Assembly (NCBI GenBank): GCA_007026445.1
Contig: VDMD01000064.1
Location: 62,001 to 126,000 of the forward strand
DNA: 64,000 bases
DNA from: Schizophyllum amplum
Lineage: Eukaryota; Basidiomycota; Agaricomycetes; Agaricales; Schizophyllaceae
Direction of reading: 5' to 3'
Part shown: positions 39,951 through 55,578 of the stretch, one piece after another
Numbering within the stretch: position 1 is the first letter of the stretch
How the letters are laid out: each line of letters opens with the position of its first letter
Translations under genes and position numbers: made by a program
Notes under the pieces: generated by a model
Databases searched by the model: none
Seen by the model: only the letters and a program-made list of their open reading frames with translations
What the model was told of the DNA's origin: nothing

Positions 39951-41253
39951 ATGTTGCTCGTCATATACAACCCCGCCTGCGGTGACAGGACCGCCAAGAG
40001 CTTCGTCGATGCGAATGTGCTCCCGCTGCTCACTGACGCCGGCAAGACGCCGGACAAGGTCGTCGCTACGGACCTCTCAGTCCCAGAGCTGCACCCCGCA
40101 GCCATCGTCAAGGAGGCCCTGGAGACCTCTGAGGACGATGTCAGCATCATCCTCGCATCGGGGGACGGCACACTGAACGACATCGTGTCCGTCTTGTCCG
40201 TCAACCCCGCCGTGGGCCCCAAATCCGGCGAGCACTTCCGTCTCTGCCTGGCTCTTGTCCCAAGCGGTACAGGTTAGTAGCCGTGGTGATCTGAGCTTGC
40301 TAGATACAAACAATCAACAGCCAACGCCATGTATTCCTCCCTCTTCCCCCCATCTAGCGAACACGAAGCCAAGGACCCCGCCTACAGGCTGCGCTCCGTC
40401 CAGGCCCTCATCGCCGGCGGGCAAACCGTCCCCTTGACCCTCGCCATCACCACCTTCTCCGCGCATCCCTCCGCCCGCAAGCCCCCGCGCGCCTCCGTCT
40501 CCTGCGTCGTCACCTCCACCGCCCTCCACGCCTGCATCCTCCACAGCTCCGAGGCTTTGCGCGAGTCGCACCCCGGCATCGAGCGCTTCAAGCTCGCCGC
40601 GCAGGAGAACAGCGCAAAGTGGTACAACGCGCACGCCAAGATCCTCCCCGCCGCCGGCGCCAAGTACGTGCAGGTCTACGACCCCGCGACGCGCGCCTTC
40701 GTGCGGCACCCGGACTCGGACAGGGTGGACCCAATTGTGGATCTCTACGGGCCGTTCATCTACTTCTTGTCGGCCATCAACGTCGACAGGCTCGAGCCGG
40801 TGTTCAGGGTGGCACCGTTGGCGGGGGCGAGGGGGCAGACGGTACCGTCGCTTGATGTTGTCGTCGTGCGTCCTATGGAGGACCCCACGATGACGTGGGA
40901 CGCGCCCGAGACTCGCGCTGCCTTCGTCGAGAAGATATGGAAGGTCATGGGCGCTGCTTACCAGGACGGGAAGCACATTGACTTGCGCTACAATGAGGAA
41001 GGGGAGATCGTCGAAGGAGGTGAAGGACCTCCGGTTGTGGAATACTGTGAGTGTCACACTTGAGGTTAGTGAGGGGTTTCTGACATCGTTTACAGTCCGC
41101 TGCGGCGGTTGGGAATGGATGCCCGATGATATCGACGCTGATGCGCATCTCGTCTGCAACGATGGCGCCATCTCCCATCTCGACCCCGGAGGGCGCGTTG
41201 TCTGCGTCGCAGCGCGCGCCACATCCGCAGGCGGGTTCATGATTTATGCTTGA
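39951..41253 (+). CDS. Diacylglycerol/sphingosine kinase catalytic-domain protein
   Basis: Lipid-kinase-like protein. N-terminal MLLVIYNPACGDRTAKSFVD is the usual start of the DAGK catalytic fold; the nucleotide-binding loop is LASGDGTLNDIV (canonical GGDGT has Ser here for the first Gly), followed by LVPSGTANAM across an intron. Later parts include FYFLSAINVD-like FIYFLSAINVDRLEP and the C-terminal WMPDDIDADAHLVCNDGAIS with HLDPGGRVV. Introns lie after SGT (about 40271-40320) and after VVEY (about 41049-41095). Lipid substrate (diacylglycerol, sphingoid base or other) cannot be told from sequence. It is divergent from the omega-amidase gene with 183 bp between starts. Confidence 0.78.
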
Positions 41254-41410
41254 TGAAGGTTGAAGCGATCCAGGACTCGTGCTCTCATCTAGATGTTCAG
41301 CATTTATTATCCAACATTGTACTTCCTGTAAACGATACTGCGACTTGCTATAAGGGCAATCCTGTCCACAGTGCTTGTATATAAGCGGACATGACGGCAG
41401 TTTGACCGAC

Positions 41411-42520
<1,110 letters not shown>

Positions 42521-42526
42521 GGCTGT

Positions 42527-42709
42527 CTACTTCTTCTCGTCTTCGGGGTGGCGGACGGGGATGAGGGGGTTGTCTGCGAGGCGTCTAGACTGGGAGGCGG
42601 GAGCGGTGCCCTCTCGTTTCTTGACGATATAGTAGAATGCGCCGGCGGATGCGGCGATGGCGGCGACGAAGGCGAACGGCGAGGGCGGTGGATAAGAGGC
42701 AGGAGGCAT
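42527..42709 (-). CDS. Small single-span membrane protein (60 aa), upstream of UMP-CMP kinase
   Basis: Unrecognised ORF starting MPPASYPPPSPFAFVAAIAA, with one hydrophobic segment (FAFVAAIAASAGAFYYIV), a basic stop-transfer KKREG, and a polar tail LADNPLIPVRHPEDEKK. This is the form of a small inner-mitochondrial or ER tail-anchored-like protein. Its stop (42527-42529) is 6 nt before the ATG of the UMP-CMP kinase and in the same reading frame, so a read-through product is conceivable. A longer version starting at 42895 would overlap exon 1 of the Nup37-like gene antisense and looks less likely. Whether it is translated as an independent protein or acts as an upstream ORF is inference. Confidence 0.55.
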   Translation of the reverse strand: MPPASYPPPSPFAFVAAIAASAGAFYYIVKKREGTAPASQSRRLADNPLIPVRHPEDEKK

Positions 42710-42787
42710 AACAGCCAGCGCACAAACAACCCACAACGCGCCCGACAAGTCCCAGAACGCGTGCGTCCAAGCGCCAAACCGCTCCTC

Positions 42788-44284
42788 ATGTCGGACCTCA
42801 CCCATGTCCTCGACGCAGAAATATATGTGCTCTCCTGCTGCCATGCAGACGACGGCGCCGACATCGTCGCTGTTGGCGGCGAGCACTCGGTCCACATATT
42901 CCAGATCGTACGGAATTTCCTAGATCTCAAACGCCACACAGACCTCACATCGCGCAGACGGAGACAGCCATCGTCCCCCTCGCAGTCTTTCACCTAGGTA
43001 CAAGAGTGACCGCGCTAGGCTGGTCAGCAGGCTCCGTCTCGCCCTCTGTCTCCGATGAATGGCGCATAGAGTGAGTGAGTCTCGCCTCTCCCCCCGCCGC
43101 TCCCCCGGCCCCCGTCCTCACGCGCGCGCGTCTAGCCTGGTCGCGGGTTCCGCCGACTTTGGGCTCTTCCACCTGTCTAAACTAGCAGGACGGGACGAGT
43201 GCGTCTACAACTTCGGCGCAGGTACGCACATCCCCACCTTCGCGCTTCTCGCTCACCGCCGCCACAGGCTCGACCGGCCACAACGGTGGCGTCAACTCTA
43301 TCGCCTTCGTGGGGGGCTACTTGTCGGACAGCACCCGTTATGTTGCCACTTGCGGCGGTAAGCATTCCCCTGCGGATTCTTCTCCGCGTCTGCCTGACCA
43401 CGGCCCGCACAGGCGACAAGACTGTTCTCGTCTGGGATCTGTACCCCGAACGTGTCGACGACGGCCACGCGTCCAGCCAGATGCCGGAAGCCAGCATGCC
43501 GCCCGAGGACCGCACCGCGCCTACCGCGTACGAAATCTCGTACGCGCATCCGCTGACCACCGTCTGCTCCCACCCCAACACCAGCAAGGAGCTGCTCGTG
43601 GCCGACACGCATGGCACTATATTCATGGTAGACTGGCGCTCGGATGGCCCGGACGAGCCGCATCCGGACAGGCGCACCGTATTCGAGCTGGTCCAGCCGT
43701 ACGCCATGGGTGATGCCCTCATCGGAAACGGGGACACGACCTGGACAAGCGTCGCCTGGCGCAGGGACACCACAGACATGTCGGTGATAGCCTGTCCACG
43801 CGCTCTCTACAGCCACTCATCCACCTCTAGCATCGGCTCCGTTACCGGTAACAAGTACCACATATGGGACTTGACCAAACTGCACGGCGGCAAGCCGCTC
43901 GTCACGGGCCCCACCTTCTCTCAGGGTGGTCGATTCCGGTACGCGCGGGCACAACATACGATTCAATCTGCTATCCGCTAATGAATCCTCCCCCCCCCCC
44001 CCCCCCTCACGTCCACGGCCGCCTCTCCGCCTATTGCTCCCATTAGGTGGTGCAACACCCATCCGGAGTTCTTCGCCATATCGTCCTCCTCACCCACCAC
44101 CGGCGCGATCCTCCACGTCCACAACTTGGGTTACCTCACCCAGCAGCCCACTCAGCTGGCCATTGCCGCAAAACCTCATTACGTGCGCGACTTTGACTTC
44201 CTCGCCACCCGCGGGATCCCACGCATAGCAGCTGCCGTCGGGCGCTCTCTTGTCATCATGCCCATCGGCTCGACTGAGAAGTAG
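42788..44284 (+). CDS. Nup37-like WD40 nucleoporin
   Basis: WD-repeat protein, probably the Y-complex nucleoporin Nup37 of fungi. Start MSDLTHVLDAEIYVLSCCHA, IVAVGGEHSVHIFQI, spliced (intron about 42914-42961) to TETAIVPLAVFHLGTRVTAL, GWSAGSV; later WD-like units are LVAGSADFGLFHLSKLAGRD, NGGVNSIAFVGGYLSDSTRY, GDKTVLVWDLYPERVDDGHA, LLVADTHGTIFMVDWRSDGP and TGNKYHIWDLTKLHGGKP. The end is FDFLATRGIPRIAAAVGRSL, VIMPIGSTEK. An intron at 43939-44046 contains a run of 17 C. Other WD40 proteins remain possible; the repeats are certain, the Nup37 name less so. Confidence 0.68.
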
Positions 44285-44564
44285 GAAGGGCAAAAATGCA
44301 AGCGGGTCGCATCGGCTCGAATATACACATAGTAGCATACATAGCCAACTAAACGTGTTCGTGCTAGGAATTACAAGTCCAGACTTGCGGTGCTAGAGCG
44401 AGTACCATAAATTAGACTACAACAGCGAAAAGACATTAGGGTAAGAGTGACGCGTAACGGGGTACAAGAGATACGAAAGCGAACAGGTGCGATGGAACGT
44501 TCTACTAAGAGTACACTTCAATAGCAAGACAACAGGAATTAGACATGAACATGACTGGAAAGCG

Positions 44565-47500
44565 CTAGCGTCCGTACGAAACGGAGGGAATGTGGTACGC
44601 CGCTGGGTGGGTCATCAGCGCGTGCTGCTGCAAGTGCTGGTGCGGATGGCCCTGACGATGAGCATGCGCCTGCGGGTGCTGAGAATACGCAGCTGCAGGC
44701 ATAGATGGCGCCATCGCAAGCGACTGAGGCTGCGACTGGGGGTGGTGATGATGTGGCTGGTGTTGCTGCTGCTGCTGGTGCTGCTGCTGCTGCTGCGGCG
44801 GCGGCGGTTGCTGAGGTCGCTGAGGCTCCATGAACGGTACCACATCGACGAAGCCCGTGTCCCCAAACCCGATGTCCATAAACATCTGCCTCCAGTATTG
44901 TCTGATTTATACAACTAGTCAGCACAGCACCCCGAGAGAGGAAAGGAGCCTGCGCCGCACCGATCCATCTCCGACGCGTGTTGAGGATATGTGGCGAAGG
45001 GGGACAGGGCGTACCGAGAAGGATCTTCCATCGGTGTCGCGACGCCGGCCCTCACGTCGCCCATGTACTGCGCGTCCTGTAACGTCGGTACGACCGACGT
45101 TGGGTAGCGATTGTGCATCTCTGGCGACGCGGGCGGCTGCGGCGCTGCCATCGATGCGGAGTACATAGGGTGACCGTTGACCGGCGGCGGTAGGTTTGCA
45201 GGCGGCGCTATAGATGTATATCCTGATCAGATATCGATAGCGCAGCTAACATAAAGTGCTCGCTACCTTGTACGCGGGGGTCTACTGGCGGGGTGCTGTC
45301 ATAGCGCTCCCTCTCGGTTTGACGAGCCCTGACCATGTCCGCCTGCAAGAGGCTTCGCAAAAACCGCGCATGATACTCGGTTCCTGTCGAGACGGACGAC
45401 ACTGCAGCATCGGCAAAGGCGTCCGCTGTCCTGGAAATGAGATTATGAATCTCCTGAGCAGTTCCGCCCAACAGCTGTGTCATGGTGTTCGGATTCCGGA
45501 GAAGCTAGCACCGTTCGTTAGCATGAACCCATGATGGCCGGCAAATTGACCATACCTTCAGCAGAAATACGGCAGCGTATGCAGTCATGACGGTGATGGA
45601 GTCCTGGCCATAACGCTAAATCAAACGTTAAATCGATGAAAGTTTACGACACAGATAGATGGCCTTACAAGCATGTTGGTGGACGCGAAGTCCTGCGAGA
45701 TGATCTTGAGCGAATCAAGCCCGCTTGTGCAGCAAGCCGACAGGGTTTGCAAGCTTGGAGCGGTATGACTCCCCTGCAAGATAGCGGTCAGTAGGCGTCT
45801 GTAGAACAAGCAAATCACGAATTACAGGCATCATCGACTCCTGCAACCCGAAAGAATTGAGGAAAAGCCGGACGTAGAGCCGGAAGAAGTTGACGAAAGA
45901 AAAATGAAACGGGTCTCCGTTCGCTGAGGGGAAAAAGAAAATCAGAGGGTTGAATGACAAGGTGGACAATGGACCCACCGCGCCGTAGCTCGTACTGCCA
46001 GTGTTCGGACCACTGCGTCAACTTGCCGTTGCAGTTCTTCAACACCATCTCGTAGTTGACGTCCGTATGAGCACCATGAGAGCCTCCCCCCTTGTTGTTG
46101 TACAACATCTCCGTCGTCTCAGACTGGGCCCGTCAGTCGTTTGAGTCAATAGAAAATGGCCACAACGCACCGCCAGACGCCTGAGTTGGACAAACGCCGA
46201 TACGATCACGTCGGATGGGCGTAGAGGGCCGACAGCCTCGTCATGCCATGTCGCCGAGTTGCGAATAAACTCATCGTCGGGTAACATATAGTGCCTGCCT
46301 GTCTGTGTGCTCAGGCTCCTGTCATGCACGAAGAGCACGAGGTAGGTGCGCTCCCGGTTACGGCGCTCCAGCAGCTGGAAGTCCGCCTCATGCGGTGGCC
46401 GATGACGAATGTACCGATTGAGTCCGAGCTCGACGGCCATACGACATGCCTATGTAACATCGGCGGAAGAGGGCATCAGATTTTGGCAATATTGCGGTGA
46501 CGCCAAAAGTACTCACGTAGCCGATGTAGGTCCAGGTGCGCTGATAGAAGGCAACAGTGAGCGGGGCTCCTATGTGGAATGAATGAGCTGCCGCGTACCG
46601 TGTCATCTGGCTCCCTCCAGTACGTGAGGCAGGCGAAGGCTTGGATTACCTCGACGCGCTTCCAGCCGTTCGCAAAGGCCTTGACGGCAAACTCTTGCGC
46701 CAGCTTTTGCACATCCTTGTACTTGTCGGGTTTGAAGAATTTGCAACCGGCCATCAACATCGTCGTGAACAAGAAGGGACACCGACTCCGGACATAGCTG
46801 ACAGTATGCAATGCCGGGTCAAAGAGGTTGATGAAGGGGTTCAGACGAAGATAGAACATCTCGAAGACGACATGAGCTTGCTTTTCGTCGAGAATTCCGG
46901 CTGCCACAGGATCTTGAAGCGTGTCGGCCAAAGGAGGGAGACGCGGAGGAGGACTGAACGCGTCTGGACGTGACGTAGGAGATCCCGCTGCGCTCGGGGC
47001 GCCCTGGTCCGGATTGAGTATAGTGCTGAAGAACGACCGCTTGTTCTCCACGCTGATGAGGTTCCGGGGGAAGATGTTCTGGTTGGAACCTTCCGGGTCG
47101 TCCTCATCGAGGGCGCGGCTACTCGAGGCGAAAGAGGGATCGAGCGGAGGAAGCTGATTACCAGGGAAATGGGTACCGAAAGACGGATCGTCTTGGTGCG
47201 GACTGCGCCTTTCAGCCGACGCAGAGAGGCCCTCCTGGCTGTGAGCTTTCTTGGCGCTATTGAGACCCTTCTCGAGACGACGGAGCATTTTGGACGCTTC
47301 CGACAGCCTTGACAAGTCAGAGCGGTGCGATAAGAGGAAATGAAGGACTACGCACTTGCTGCCAGGCTTGCGACCGCGGCGGTGTTTCTCGAAAACACAT
47401 CTACATTGATCGGTTAGCATGCAGGCATCGCAACAAAGCTGTTAGAACGCACTCGACATTCGCTCGTTTGCAGCGCATGCACTTCTCGCCCTCCTGTTCG

Positions 47501-47723
47501 GCGCCAACGCATTTCATCTGGGAGATGGATGTTCATGATGGCTCGATCAAAGCAAGAGGGTGTATGCACCTTTGCATTGCGGCATGTGTTACACGCGCGG
47601 GCACCACGGACGACGGGCATTTTCCTGAGTCGAGACGCTCAGTGCGGTCACATCGATGAGGGGTAGAAAGACATACCCGGCCTTGGAGTCGACTGGAGCC
47701 GGGACAGTAGGAGATGCCTCCAT
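44565..47723 (-). CDS. Zn2Cys6 transcription factor with fungal_trans domain
   Basis: Nuclear DNA-binding regulator. The binuclear cluster is assembled over three exons: MEASPTVPAPVDSKAGKM, then RGARACNTCRNAK, MKCVGAEQEGEKCMRCKRAN and VECVFEKHRRGRKPGSK. A helical linker follows (SEASKMLRRLEKGLNSAKKA). The fungal_trans region contains FYLRLNPFINLFDPALHTVS, TTMLMAGCKFFKP, RTWTYIGYACRMAVELGLNR and LVLFVHDRSLSTQTGR. The C-terminus has QYWRQMFMDIGFGDTGF and a Gln/His/Pro-rich tail (44620-44830). It is similar in layout to PriB-type basidiomycete factors; target genes are unknown. Start 47723 is upstream of the ATG at 47620 and is preferred because the intron joins in frame. The upstream gap holds a hAT MITE that may affect its promoter. 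Confidence 0.85.
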
Positions 47724-48042
47724 CTGTGGACAATGGAATATTTGCAACTGCCGGGTTTCCAAAGTTCGGGGAGGACGGTGATCAAAAGCACGGAGACTCG
47801 AGAATGACCGGATCTGTGACGACGATAAGTATGTGCGTTGGCGTCGGTGCGGGCAGCGAGGGCGACTGGCAAAGAAGACGAGCGCGGCGACGGCGGCGAC
47901 GTCGAGCGCTGGCAGAGGGGAGGCGAAGAAGATGGAAGTGGAAGGCAAGCAGCAACGGACGCGCGCTCCGGCAAATAACCAAGAATTGTTTGGCGCGTCA
48001 CATCGGGGTTTCATTTGATTCGCCGGACGTAGCCGGACTCCG
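47724..48042. other. Upstream region of the Zn2Cys6 factor gene
   Basis: About 320 bp with an A/G-rich segment on the + strand (47860-47990), which is a C/T-rich leader on the gene's strand, as is usual for fungal promoters. No gene seen. Confidence 0.4.
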
Positions 48043-48050
48043 GCCATGTT

Positions 48051-48516
48051 AGGACCCCGGATAATGGGCGACGAGGTCAGTTCCGCGGACCCCCCTTTTT
48101 GGGTGCTTTTTGTCCGACATTTTTGGGCCGGTTTGAGGGCTTTTTGTCCGACTTTTCCTCATACATTTGGTCTAGACCGGCCTTTTTGTCTGTCACGTGA
48201 CGCGTAAATTCAATATTTCTCTCTCGGGAACTTCCGACGACTTGTTTTTTGCGCTGGGAAAGGTCCCGCGCGCGTTCAGGCGGCTGCAGGCGACTGCAGG
48301 AGGCCAACCGGTACTCCAACTCTCCTATTCGGGCTGAAATCGGGCTTCAAATTGGCGGTAGTCACCCCCACACTCTACTATTTGTCCGACATTTGGGTTC
48401 GACGTTGCGAGCAATCTGGCCGTTTTGTCCGACAAAATATCCGACTTGGGGGGTCCGAAATCTCCAATTTTGTCCGACATTGGGAACTGCCTTCGCCACC
48501 TATTATCCGGGGTCCT
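48051..48516. mobile_element. 466-bp hAT-type MITE with 8-bp target duplication
   Basis: Both ends begin AGGACCCCGGATAAT (48051 onward, and as reverse complement ending at 48516), with similarity continuing about 12 more bases. The element is flanked by a perfect 8-bp direct repeat, GCCATGTT, at 48043-48050 and 48517-48524; 8-bp duplications are typical of hAT transposons. Inside, TTTGTCCGAC occurs five times in the same orientation (about 48107, 48141, 48381, 48424, 48469), resembling subterminal transposase-binding motifs. No transposase ORF is present, so it is non-autonomous. Confidence 0.85.
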
Positions 48517-48524
48517 GCCATGTT

Positions 48525-50634
48525 CCTTTCTTTCCATTGACTCCGTTTTTGTTCGCCTCGAATTCCCTCACATTCCAGCTATACCCCAGCCTATGGATAG
48601 ATAACGGCATTTTCCCCAGCTAGGCAAACACGGCACCTGCACCTTCGTCTCTCCAGCAGCCCTGCTATCGCCTCATCACCCTGATTTTTGCCTGGACCTG
48701 GCCGTCCGATTACCATCCGACGTTTTCATTTTACGATTGTATTCTTCGGTACACTACCGTGAGAGCAGCCTGCTCGCGCTTGTTGAGACAGTTGCGCAGT
48801 GGACTCCTGGGCACGCGCAGGGGGCATGGTGCGCTGATGAACTGGTGCGTCTGGGCAGGCATGCTGGGCTGCCCTCCAGATGAAGTTCAACTTGAACGGG
48901 ACTTCTCCGGCGATCAACCCGCTCGACGCTCAAAAACACCGGACTTCCTGGGAATTTTGCCAATGATCCCGAGTGCCTGGCGCGGACCTGACTCGGACCG
49001 GACGCCGACTATTGTTCGTTTTCATCTGCGTATGCGCACCGTAGCGTACGAGAGCTCTCCCACCCTCTGGTCCGTCGTCTGATGATTGTCTACGAGGATC
49101 TGTTGGCGACTGTTTTGGCCCACGTCTTGGTTGATCGTCGAAGTTGCGTCGAAGACTCCACGGTTCGCCTCAAGTTTGCCTCGCGTTTCCACCTTGTTCG
49201 GATTCTCACTGCTCAGATTTCTGCCGCGCGTCGCCCTTACATACGCTTCAACAGCACCTATTCTTCTCCTCTTGCGATCAGACAATGCGATAGACCTTCC
49301 ATTGAAGAGCATCATGCAAGGAGGTGATGGCAAAGGTGGCCTATCCCCTGTCGTCCTGTTTTCCGTGGTATAACCTCTTATAACACTTTTGTGGCTTGCA
49401 AGTGGCTTGGCGTACAGACCCCTCGAGACCGCGGGTGATCATCGCAGTCGAACCTTCGCGTAGTTCAGGTTCTTCCACGCCGTTGTCGTTGTCAAGTCGT
49501 ATCTGCAATCATGCCGTTCGTTCATGTCAACCCTGATTCACAAGGCGATGGATGAGGCTCCCGTTGAATCCGCTACACCCAGCGGAGCCTTGAAGAAGGC
49601 GATCGCATGACGATGGACAGACCAGCCAGGGAAGCGGCATCGAGTTTCGAAGCCGCAGCTTGTATGCAGATGCACAACCGAGAGTTCATGATTGAATGCT
49701 GAGGTCGTTTGACGTAGGAAGAGATAGGACGAAGAACAGCGGGGTAAGCGGGTAAGTAGCAGCGCGGAGTCGAAGGTTTGTGACGGCCGACACTGTATAA
49801 GACACCGCTCACGGCAAACTCGCGACTCGATAGCCGGCGGAGACTGTACGGCGATGTTCGCTGTCCATGTAGAGGGGGTTTGACGTCCAGAAGAGCATCG
49901 GGCGAAGACGTGTGCGATGAGAGGGCCGGGTTCTTCAGATGACAGCCAACAAGACTCTCCAAGTTTTTGTGCAGTGATTGGATGCAGCCAAGGGGGTACG
50001 TACGAGATTTCTAACGTCCGCACCTTCAACAGCACCTCGGGCACGCGCTCGGTCAACTGACGAGCGTGCTAGTGCGGCCATGTGTGAAAAAGGAGAAGAA
50101 GCAGATGTCTGAGTAGCGTGTGCGTTCAAGGACGGCTCAAGGCCGACGAGGATGGGAGAGCAGTGGGAGACTGGCGCGCATGGCGTGCTCATGTCGCGTG
50201 CGGGTGGACGCCATGCAGATTGGAGCATGCAAAGAATGTGGTTAGTGCTTTGAACTGCTTTCCGCAGCTTCTAGCACTAAGCAAGCGGCATCGAGAGTAC
50301 GCACATACTGCAGTCATTGCCAGTTGCATTGTGTTCAGACTCCGTCGTCTTTAGTACAGTAGTAACGGCGAGCGGTGCGTTACAAAAAGCTGAGGTACGC
50401 CGTATTCCATGTGTAGAAGTGCAGCAAGTGGATAATCCATGTAGGAGCCTGGAAGGCTTTGGAATTTCCTTAGAGACTGAAGCAGAGTGGCTAGGACAGC
50501 AGAGGACGTGTGGACAAAGCAGAGATGTGAACTTGAACTTGCGGCATGGGCCGGTTTCCCACGTGGCGCTTTGCGTCTATTTGTCAATACCTTCAGCTGA
50601 CTTCACCAACAACTTGTCCCCGACGCCGACGACG
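48525..50634. other. Long intergenic region, about 2.1 kb, upstream of cdc5
   Basis: Largest unexplained gap in the gene-rich part. ORFs here (for example 172 codons on - at 49538-50056) show no domain or composition like the neighbouring genes. It may hold long promoters, a long 5' leader of cdc5, or non-coding RNA; nothing in the sequence decides among these. Confidence 0.4.
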
Positions 50635-53384
<2,750 letters not shown>

Positions 53385-53610
53385 GTACCACGATGGTGTT
53401 TCGTGTAGTAGTATACATATAGGACATGCGGCTATCCGTAGACTGTAGTACAGTCGTATACAAACCTGCCTCAAGCGCGTGTAACTCCTCAAATAGCATG
53501 AGAGTGAATGCCTCGAGGCAGGGGCCAGGCAAGATCAAAGACCCAATGAGCTCCTTTTGTTTTCCACCTTGATAACGAACCCCATTGACACGAACCCTGC
53601 ACGACTCTAG

Positions 53611-54571
53611 ATGCCATACATCTCTACAACGACACGCGCGAGCGCACCTTCAGACGGACTCATAGCGGCGGAGATCGTGACGACGACGATCTTTCCGAGT
53701 CAGACGGCGTCCGCGGCGGCGTCGAGCCGCAACCACCACACGCAAGATGTACCCATCGGCGCCATAATTGGGGGCGTGTGCGCTGGGGCGGCGTTCGCGC
53801 TCCTCGTCACCGCCGCCTGGGTCCTGTGGGGGCGCTCCATCAAGCGCAAGCAGCGCAAAGAGCGGAAGCAGGCGGTACGTCCCCCCCCTTTCCCCGCGAG
53901 TGTGGTACGAGGGTATACTCATACTTTAAGCGCCACAGGCCATGGAGAAGCAGCTCCTGGACAACACCAGGCACAACGCTGGCCGCTTTTCCGCCCCTGC
54001 AGCGGGCTCGTACCGCCCGCTCTTTGGCCTCCCAGAGACGCGGAAGATCAAGTTCGCGCCGGTGTCGACGGAGAAGGCGCATTCCCCGACTGTGGCCGTC
54101 CGTCCCCCCACGCCCCCTCCCAAGCCAGCAGCACCCCTCTGTGGCGACGATGCTCAGGACACGCCACGGTCCTCCGAGGACGCGCCACCGTACGAAGCCC
54201 ACGATTCGCACGGTCACAACTCGAACGAGACTGGCGCGTTGCTGCCTCCGCGCCCTCCTCGTACTCCCCGAACTAGCACGCCGCCCCCGCTGCGCAACAC
54301 GAAGGCCTCACGCGATCTCGCGGCCGACGCCAAAGAGGTGCCGCGTCAAAGCCTGCGTAGCAAAGCGTCCGCCGCGAGCTCAGCCTCCATGTACTCGACC
54401 GCGAGCGGGGAAACCCACCGGACCTCGCGCCTCTTCTCGCTGCCGGCTTGGGACCATGCTATATTGCACCCACGCTGGTCGGGGTCCTCATTCGCGGCCA
54501 ACATGTTGCCAAAGCGGGACCAGGCGCCAGACGGTGCAGCAGACAACGCCAACATAGGCATTGCGCGGTGA
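53611..54571 (+). CDS. Hypothetical single-pass membrane protein
   Basis: Not recognised by family. Short Ser/Thr/Ala-rich N-terminal part (MPYISTTTRASAPSDGLIAA), one transmembrane helix (VPIGAIIGGVCAGAAFALLV then TAAWVLWG) with a GxxxG-like pattern, and a strongly basic segment just after it (KRKQRKERKQ). The remaining 200 residues are Pro/Ser-rich and low complexity (PPTPPPKPAAP, LLPPRPPRTPRTSTPPPLRN), suggesting a cytosolic disordered tail. No signal peptide, so topology is probably N-out type III. One intron (about 53877-53938). The shape recalls fungal wall-stress sensors or Skg6-like proteins, but no name can be supported. Confidence 0.7.
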
Positions 54572-54759
54572 AATGTGTGACGAACACTGGACGATACTGA
54601 CGAACCAGACTCTTCTACCTTATTGCCTTATTGACGCCTTATTGACCTGATTGGACGACTGTTGCTTATTGACTTGTCCGCTTGCTTGTTATCCGTCACC
54701 AGACGCTTATTTGGACGATGCATCTAGTCACGACTAGGACTACTGTAGCACTGTTGACT

Positions 54760-55438
54760 CTAGTATTGTAAACTCTTGAAAAAGTCCTGCATGATCGTCA
54801 GTTGACGTTGGGCATGTAGTACAATACGCAAGACTCACCCGCTCTGCTTGTGATACCGCGGTCTTGAAGCGCTCAACTTCGCGCCAGCAGTCTAGCGGCG
54901 TTGTAGGGTTTTTCCTGCACTCCCAGTCAGCCAACATTATCCCGAGAACAAGCAATATCACGCACTGGTAACACGCAAGCACCCCGTCCGCGCCCGCCTT
55001 CACTGCCGGCATGTCCTTCAAGCCGCGGCGCTCCTTGAAGCGGTCCACCTTGGTGCGGATCTCGTCGAGGTCACCCATAAGCGCGGCGCTGCTCTTCACG
55101 CCGCCGGCATCGTCCGCGGCGCCAGCCATGCCGCGCTCGCGGTCGAGATTCTCCTTCTCGAGCGCGCGGGCGATCTCGGCCTGCACGTTCTCCTCCTCCG
55201 CACGCAAGCGGCCGAGCTCGGTGTGTATGCGGCTGCGGATGTGCTCGTCTATAGTCGCCTGGCGCTCGGGGGTGGGATCGGTGGACGCGGAGCGATCCGC
55301 GAGGGTGTTGACGACATCGCCGGAGAACTAAAGAGGTCAGCGACGACATACGGAGAGTGACTAGCAGCACACCTGTATTGGCGTCTCGTTCCGGAATATT
55401 TTCTCGGACGGCTCAGACCTGGATTGGCCGGCACCCAT
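54760..55438 (-). CDS. MICOS complex subunit Mic19-like (CHCH)
   Basis: Mitochondrial intermembrane-space protein needed for cristae junctions. It begins MGAGQSRSEPSEKIFRNETP (a potential N-myristoylation site, as in Mic19/CHCHD3), followed by FSGDVVNTLADRSASTDPTP, a coiled-coil middle (HIRSRIHTELGRLRAEEENV) and a C-terminal twin-Cys helix pair ADGVLACYQ / KNPTTPLDCWREVERFKTAV with C-x9-C spacing. The first C-x9-C helix of a full CHCH is not fully evident. Exons: 55373-55438, then from 55327; intron 55328-55372; last exon codes DFFKSLQY with stop at 54760. Its start lies 140 bp after the DHX35 stop on the same strand. Confidence 0.82.
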
Positions 55439-55578
55439 CGCGGTGGCGAGTGTAGGAGGGGAAGGGAAGTGATGACATCACGTGAATTCGATCATTCGCT
55501 ATGGGTCCCGCATGCGTCAAGGTGAAGTTCAACTTGTATTCAAAGGCTGGTCTTTTTATTGAGTAGAATTGACATAAG

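Noticed and set aside
40314..41240. 308-codon open frame on - opposite the lipid-kinase gene
   Set aside because: Antisense shadow without a recognisable domain.
54590..54720. Repeated TTATTGAC words after the single-pass membrane protein gene
   Set aside because: Short, irregular and A/T-rich; most likely simple 3' untranslated sequence, not a repeat element.
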